Below the pieces are notes generated by a model, which was not told the origin of the DNA, made no database searches, and saw only the letters and a program-made list of their open reading frames with translations. A DNA stretch of 64,000 bases from Curtobacterium flaccumfaciens (GTDB taxonomy: Bacteria; Actinomycetota; Actinomycetes; Actinomycetales; Microbacteriaceae): contig CP121450.1 in the NCBI GenBank assembly GCA_029689965.1, positions 2,356,001 to 2,420,000 of the forward strand, written 5' to 3'. A program made the position numbers and the translations under genes. Below are positions 60,476 to 64,000 of the stretch, piece after piece; the first letter of the stretch is position 1, and every line of letters starts with the position of its first letter.

Positions 60476-60756
60476 GCATCCGCAGACTCTCGCTCGACGT
60501 CGACAAGGTCATCGACCGGCCGGACATGATCGCGCTTGCACATGCGTTGGAGCGGGTCGCCGGCGTCGACGCGATCAACATCACCGTCACTGAGATCGAC
60601 ATCGAGACCGTCGGCACGGACGTCACCGTGGAAGGCGACGACATCGATACAGGCGCACTGTTCGCTGCGATCGAGGAGGTCGGCGCCGTTCTGCACAGCA
60701 TCGACGAGGTCGTCGCCGGCACGCGCGTCATCGAACACGTGAAGCGCTCACGGTAG
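60472..60756 (+). CDS. DUF211 family protein
   Basis: Intact, 94 residues, ferredoxin-like alpha/beta fold of DUF211 (PF02680): SIRRLSLDVDKVIDRPDMIA LAHALERVAGVDAINITVTE, then VTVEGDDIDTGALFAAIEEV GAVLHSIDEVVAG. The HSIDEVVAG end is the family signature. Function unknown; archaeal members are metal-binding. The GTG start overlaps the phosphatase stop by 4 bp and the stop abuts the ATG of the next gene. It is uncommon in actinobacteria, supporting an acquired module. Confidence 0.85.
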   Translation: MSIRRLSLDVDKVIDRPDMIALAHALERVAGVDAINITVTEIDIETVGTDVTVEGDDIDTGALFAAIEEVGAVLHSIDEVVAGTRVIEHVKRSR

Positions 60757-61297
60757 ATGGCCGGACGTGTCCGCCCGCGTCTCCCGGTCCTGCCGCTGGT
60801 GCTGGGTGTCACCGACGGGATGCTCAACGCCCTCACGCTGGCCGCGTCGGCGATCCTCGACGGCGGTAACGGCGGTATCAGCCTGCTGCTCGCGCTCCGC
60901 GTCGGGACGGCCGCGTTGGTCACCGCCGGGTTCACGATGTTCGTCGCCGACTACGCTGAGCGACGTGTCGCCCTGGCGCGCGCCGAACGGCAGTTGAGCC
61001 TGACCCGGCCGGGCAGCTCGCGAGCACCCGGCTCGGCCGGGATGCGGTCCGCGAGTCGCTGACGGCGATGACGGTGGCCGGGCTGTCCAGCCTCCTCGGT
61101 GCAACGGCACCGTTGCTGGTCGGCGCAGCCCTGGCGGTGCCCCGTGGATCGTGCTCGGCGCGACGGTGCTGTGCTTGGCGGGGCTCGGCTGGGCGATCGG
61201 GCGGATGGTGCAGGGCAGGTGCGTGCTCTGGGCGTCGTCAATGCTCCTCGGCGGGGTCGCCGTCACGTTCGTCGGCTTGGAGTTGCACATCGCGTGA
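60757..61297 (+). CDS. VIT1/CCC1-like membrane protein, frameshifted
   Basis: About 181 residues, five hydrophobic segments: LVLGVTDGMLNALTLAASAI, RVGTAALVTAGFTMFVADYA, MTVAGLSSLLGATAPLLVGA, PWIVLGATVLCLAGLGWAIG, ASSMLLGGVAVTFVGLELHI. The GVTDGMLNALTLA and FVADYAERR patterns resemble the first helices of the VIT1/CCC1 iron/manganese exporters, which would make it a divalent-cation transporter. Two frame breaks (near 61012 and 61140) affect the middle. ATG 60757 directly follows the DUF211 stop. The last gene of the five-gene operon, convergent with the 61333 gene. Confidence 0.5.
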
Positions 61298-61332
61298 GCC
61301 CGCTTCGCGGCGGGCGTGCGCCGACCAGCAGG

Positions 61333-61644
61333 TCAGAAGTCGACGAGGAAGAGGAAGATGCGTTGCCCCTGCCGAACCTCGTGCGCCATCTCACGGATCG
61401 TGCCGAGTCGGCCGTCGACGATGAGCGCCTCCGCGAGTTCCGGGACCGATTCGAGGTTCTGTTCCGTGAGCGGGAAGTACTCGACGTGACCTTCGTTGAG
61501 GTCCGTCGACAACCAGTGGTCTCGTCGGTTGGGGCTGCGCCATCCGAGATCCTCCGACTCCCTCGGAGACCACTTCACGATTCGTTGCATCGTCTTCCTC
61601 GTAACCGGTGTGCCGCTGCCCGTGTCGCGCTCAGTGTCCGTCAT
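61333..61644 (-). CDS. Small unknown protein at the end of the fluoride operon
   Basis: Intact, 103 residues. [20 protein letters not shown], then [40 protein letters not shown] and [21 protein letters not shown] compact charged domain with no Cys or membrane part; I do not recognise it. Its ATG lies 14 bp inside the end of ppa, so it is translated with that enzyme and is the last gene of the minus-strand operon. It is convergent with the VIT-like gene, 36 bp apart. Confidence 0.6.
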   Translation of the reverse strand: MTDTERDTGSGTPVTRKTMQRIVKWSPRESEDLGWRSPNRRDHWLSTDLNEGHVEYFPLTEQNLESVPELAEALIVDGRLGTIREMAHEVRQGQRIFLFLVDF

Positions 61645-62119
61645 CGAGGAACCGCCGCTGGGCTTGCTCGATGATCTCTTCCGCGCGGGCTCGGGCGTCC
61701 CAACCGCGGACGGTGACGTGCTTGCCGTGCTCGAGTTCCTTGTAGTGCGTGAAGAAGTGCGCGATCTCGTCCAACGTCTCCCGCGGGACGTCTTCGATGT
61801 TGCGGACGTGTGCGAACCGGTCGTCGTCGTCGGGGACGGCGAGGATCTTGTCGTCACCTCCGTTCTCATCGGTCATGCGGAACATGCCGACCGGGCGCGC
61901 GGCGATGAGCACACCAGGCAGGGTGGGCCGGATGAGGAGGACGAGCACGTCGAGCGGGTCGCCGTCTTCGCCGAGGGTGTCTTCGATGAAGCCGTAGTCC
62001 TGCGGGTAGACCATCGCCGTGTGGAGGGCTCGGTCGAGCCGTATCCGACCGGAGTCGTGGTCCACTTCGTACTTGTTGCCACTGCCGGCGGGGATCTCGA
62101 TCGTGACGTCGAACTTCAT
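61631..62119 (-). CDS. ppa: Inorganic pyrophosphatase, family I
   Basis: Intact, 162 residues. Hydrolyses pyrophosphate with Mg2+, an enzyme strongly inhibited by fluoride. [50 protein letters not shown] with the metal-binding Asp cluster, and [20 protein letters not shown] are the family motifs; the C-terminus [19 protein letters not shown] is normal. ATG 62119 follows AAAGGA by 9 bp and I prefer it to ATG 62128. Its place after crcB makes it a spare copy for fluoride stress rather than the housekeeping enzyme, which is inference. Confidence 0.93.
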   Translation of the reverse strand: MKFDVTIEIPAGSGNKYEVDHDSGRIRLDRALHTAMVYPQDYGFIEDTLGEDGDPLDVLVLLIRPTLPGVLIAARPVGMFRMTDENGGDDKILAVPDDDDRFAHVRNIEDVPRETLDEIAHFFTHYKELEHGKHVTVRGWDARARAEEIIEQAQRRFLDDGH

Positions 62120-62141
62120 GGTGGTCATTCCTTTCGAATGG

Positions 62142-62385
62142 TCAGAGGAGTGCGCCGAGCCAGATGCCGAGCGCGGACGCTGCGACGGACGCAACGACGA
62201 GCATGCCGAGCCCGTTGAGCAGGCCGCGCAGCCACGAGCCGGATCGGACGAGGCGGACGGTCTCGAAACTGGCGGTGCTGAACGTGGTGTAGCCGCCCAT
62301 GAGGCCAGTGCCCGACAGGGAGGACGAGTCGAGAGCGGGCGTTGATCCGTCCGTCGAGCAGCAGCGTCGACGGCAGCGCGGTCAC
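62142..62385 (-). pseudogene. crcB: Truncated crcB (fluoride channel), internal deletion
   Basis: 244 bp where a normal gene has about 375. The start GTG (62383-62385) overlaps the stop of the intact crcB. The N-terminal [25 protein letters not shown] joins, in another frame, to [30 protein letters not shown] and ends GIWLGALL. About 45 residues that hold the channel's NxxG helix are missing, and the length is not a multiple of three. A 130-bp gap is too large for the one-base errors seen elsewhere, so a true deletion is likely. The intact partner next to it could still work as a homodimer. Confidence 0.6.
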
Positions 62386-62906
62386 GGTGTGCCCTTCCTT
62401 CGCGGGCGCGCTCCTCCGGCGACGACCAGCCCGAGCGCCGTCGCAATCGCACCTGCGACAACGGTGGCGACTGCGTATCCGGTCCCCGCGAGCAGGCGGT
62501 GAGCGATGAGCAGCTTGGCGGTTCCGGTCGCAAGGGTGCTGTACGTGGTGAACCCGCCGAGGAACCCCGTGCCGAGTCCCAGGCGTGTGTTCCGTCGGAG
62601 ACCTTCGTCGGCGCCGCGGTCTGCCAGCGCCTCGAGCAGCAGGCCGAGCAGGAACGCCCCGATGACGTTGACACCGAAGATCGTCCAGGACACGCCGTTC
62701 ACAGCGGGAAGCGCGTCGCTGATCATCGCACGGGCGGCGGTGCCGAGCGTGCCGCCAGCGGCGACGACACCGACGAACGACCATCGAGCGTGAACGGGTC
62801 GAGGAGCCCCTCGTGGGGACTCCTCGACCTCGATGTCGGCATCGACGGGCAGCTGCACGTCGTCGGGCGGCATCGTCGATGCCGACGTCTTCGAATGCTC
62901 TGTCAC
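62382..62906 (-). CDS. crcB: Fluoride efflux channel CrcB/Fluc
   Basis: Intact, 174 residues with a 45-residue acidic N-terminal extension ([20 protein letters not shown]). The channel part: [37 protein letters not shown] with the fluoride-lining Asn, and [24 protein letters not shown] with the Phe-box and TTYST signature, then a fourth helix [20 protein letters not shown]. Dimeric Fluc channels export fluoride. The GTG overlaps the eno stop (GTGA) and its own stop overlaps the truncated crcB. The extension is unusual for CrcB. Confidence 0.93.
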   Translation of the reverse strand: MTEHSKTSASTMPPDDVQLPVDADIEVEESPRGAPRPVHARWSFVGVVAAGGTLGTAARAMISDALPAVNGVSWTIFGVNVIGAFLLGLLLEALADRGADEGLRRNTRLGLGTGFLGGFTTYSTLATGTAKLLIAHRLLAGTGYAVATVVAGAIATALGLVVAGGARPRRKGTP

Positions 62907-64000
62907 GGGCGAAGGCCGTACCGCAGCGCTGGGTTCGCTGTCTCGATGTCGGTGAGCCGGTTGTACTTCGCGATGCGTTCCCCGCGCGCCGGCGCGCCGG
63001 ACTTGATCTGGCCGACGCCGGTGCCGACGGCGAGGTCGGCGATGAACGTGTCGAGCGTCTCTCCCGACCGGTGCGAGATCATGCATGCCATTCCGACGGA
63101 TCGGGCCGTCGCGATCGCCGCCAACGTGTCGGTGACCGTGCCGATCTGGTTGGGCTTGATGAGCACGGCGTTGCTGTACCCCCGGTCTGCACCGTCGCGG
63201 ATACGGGTCGGGTCGGTGACGTAGAGGTCGTCGCCGACGATCTGGACGCTGTTCGCCGCACGCTGGGCGAAGACAGTCCACCCGTCGAGGTCTTCTTCCG
63301 CGAATCCGTCCTCCAGACTCCGGACGGGGAACTCGTCCACGAGCTCCAGGTAGTAGTCGGCGAGCTGGTCGCTGGTCAAGGTGCGATCCCCGACCCGGTA
63401 GGACCCGTCGTGGTGGAACCCGTTGGCCGCAGGGTCCAGTGCGATGGCGACGCCGTCGACGGCTGCGACGAAGCCGGCGTCGCCGATCGCGGAGACCAGC
63501 AGCTCCAGCGCCTCCTTCGGGTCGGCGATCGGCGGGGCGAAGCCGCCTTCGTCGCCGAGACCGGTGGACCCGTACCGGTGTGCGATGGCGGAGCGGAGCG
63601 CGTGGTACACCTCGGCGCCGGTGGTGACGGCCTCCGCTTCGCTGGACGCTCCGACCGGCGCGATCATGAACTCCTGGAAGGCGAGGCCGTTGGTGGCGTG
63701 CGCCCCGCCGTTGAGGACGTTGAAGTGTGGCACGGGCAGCAGCTCGACGGACTCCGTCTCCTTCGACAGCCAGGAGTACAGGTGCTCGTGCGCGACGAAC
63801 GCGAAGGCGCGAGCCGCCGCGATGGAGGTGGCGACGGCGGTGTTCGCGCCGATCCTGGCGAGTTGCTCACCGCCGTCGAGCTCCCGCAGCGCACCGTCGA
63901 CGGCGGCGAGGGAGGTCCACTCGTGCTGGCCGAGCACATCGGCGACTTCGGTGCGGGCGATGTGCACTGCCCGGTCGACGCCCTTGCCGCCGAAGGCCGT
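62903..64000 (-). CDS. eno: Enolase, N-terminus beyond the window (partial)
   Basis: 366 residues to the window edge; about 60 N-terminal residues are missing. Interconverts 2-phosphoglycerate and phosphoenolpyruvate; it is a classic target of fluoride. VPHFNVLNGGAHATNGLAFQ EFMIAPVG, STGLGDEGGFAPPI with catalytic Glu, GVAIALDPAANGF with a metal Asp, SLEDGFAEEDLDGWTVF, QIVGDDLYVTDP, NAVLIKPNQIGTVTDTL with the catalytic Lys, and SHRSGETLDTFIADLAVGT are all present. It heads, or stands near the head of, the operon with crcB and ppa. Being next to crcB it is probably a second, accessory enolase. Confidence 0.95.
   Translation of the reverse strand, partial: TAFGGKGVDRAVHIARTEVADVLGQHEWTSLAAVDGALRELDGGEQLARIGANTAVATSIAAARAFAFVAHEHLYSWLSKETESVELLPVPHFNVLNGGAHATNGLAFQEFMIAPVGASSEAEAVTTGAEVYHALRSAIAHRYGSTGLGDEGGFAPPIADPKEALELLVSAIGDAGFVAAVDGVAIALDPAANGFHHDGSYRVGDRTLTSDQLADYYLELVDEFPVRSLEDGFAEEDLDGWTVFAQRAANSVQIVGDDLYVTDPTRIRDGADRGYSNAVLIKPNQIGTVTDTLAAIATARSVGMACMISHRSGETLDTFIADLAVGTGVGQIKSGAPARGERIAKYNRLTDIETANPALRYGLRP

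Noticed and set aside
54444-64000. Prophage or integrative element
   Set aside because: No integrase, structural phage gene, relaxase, insertion sequence or tRNA-attachment repeat is visible. It could still be an island, but its ends cannot be defined.

Overview
The window is GC-rich (about 70% by eye) chromosomal DNA of an actinobacterium. Gene content and order fit the family Microbacteriaceae and most resemble Curtobacterium. Evidence: a parE/parC pair, SepH, the actinobacterial run DUF4193 - DUF3093 - dut - DUF3710 - DUF3159, the order acnA - dxs - fadBA-like - rnd - DUF3000, and a Gram-positive flagellar cluster with FliW, a WhiG/FliA-type sigma factor and GTG/TTG starts. The sequence carries many one-base indels. 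Most are lost bases in C/G runs, and a second class is a duplicated base at AGCT. Over half of the larger genes are therefore split between frames. I annotate these as single genes with apparent frameshifts, because the pieces join into full-length family members; I do not call them pseudogenes.

Layout. (1) 1-24.4 kb is core metabolism and cell division: parE end, parC, a phosphodiesterase, sepH, dut and neighbours, aconitase, DXP synthase, a beta-oxidation pair, RNase D, an alpha/beta hydrolase, sufE with a rhodanese, zapE, and amtB behind a GlnR-type operator. (2) 24.7-29.7 kb is a type VII-secretion-like polymorphic toxin locus: DUF6177, an unknown, DUF6507 (WXG100-like), a 709-residue toxin with a C-terminal non-specific nuclease domain, and a YezG-like immunity gene. 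GC drops at the toxin/immunity end. (3) 29.7-35.8 kb holds assorted single genes: a zinc-ribbon protein, a tyrosine phosphatase, an aldo/keto reductase, ChaB-Rho, FabH, EcsC and an AbiEi/DUF559 protein. (4) 36.1-54.4 kb is the flagellar cluster: fliW-flgL-flgK-flgN on minus, then sigma-28, fliC, fliD, fliS, a FliT-like gene, flgB-flgC-fliE-fliF-fliG-fliH-fliI-fliJ-NlpC/P60-fliK-flgD-flgE on plus. Three sites of the form T(A/T)AC-N15-nYCGAnAG sit in front of the flgN, fliC and flgB operons and look like sigma-28 promoters. (5) 54.5-64 kb is an accessory block. It has an aquaglyceroporin, a Cys-rich protein, and a tightly coupled five-gene operon (two MutS-like ATPases with Asn in place of the Walker B Asp, a histidine phosphatase, DUF211, a VIT-like membrane protein). 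Facing this is a coupled minus-strand operon eno - crcB - truncated crcB - ppa - small unknown, which reads as a fluoride-resistance cassette: an exporter plus spare copies of the two fluoride-sensitive enzymes. The motor, switch and export-gate genes that normally follow flgE do not appear before the window ends.

The intergenic DNA is unusual. It holds a family of long perfect palindromes at gene ends, a dispersed element of about 127 bp with 14-bp inverted ends (three copies), a 19-bp tandem array (six units plus an inverted copy) and a 17-bp tandem array (nine units). I saw no tRNA, rRNA, CRISPR array, insertion sequence or prophage.
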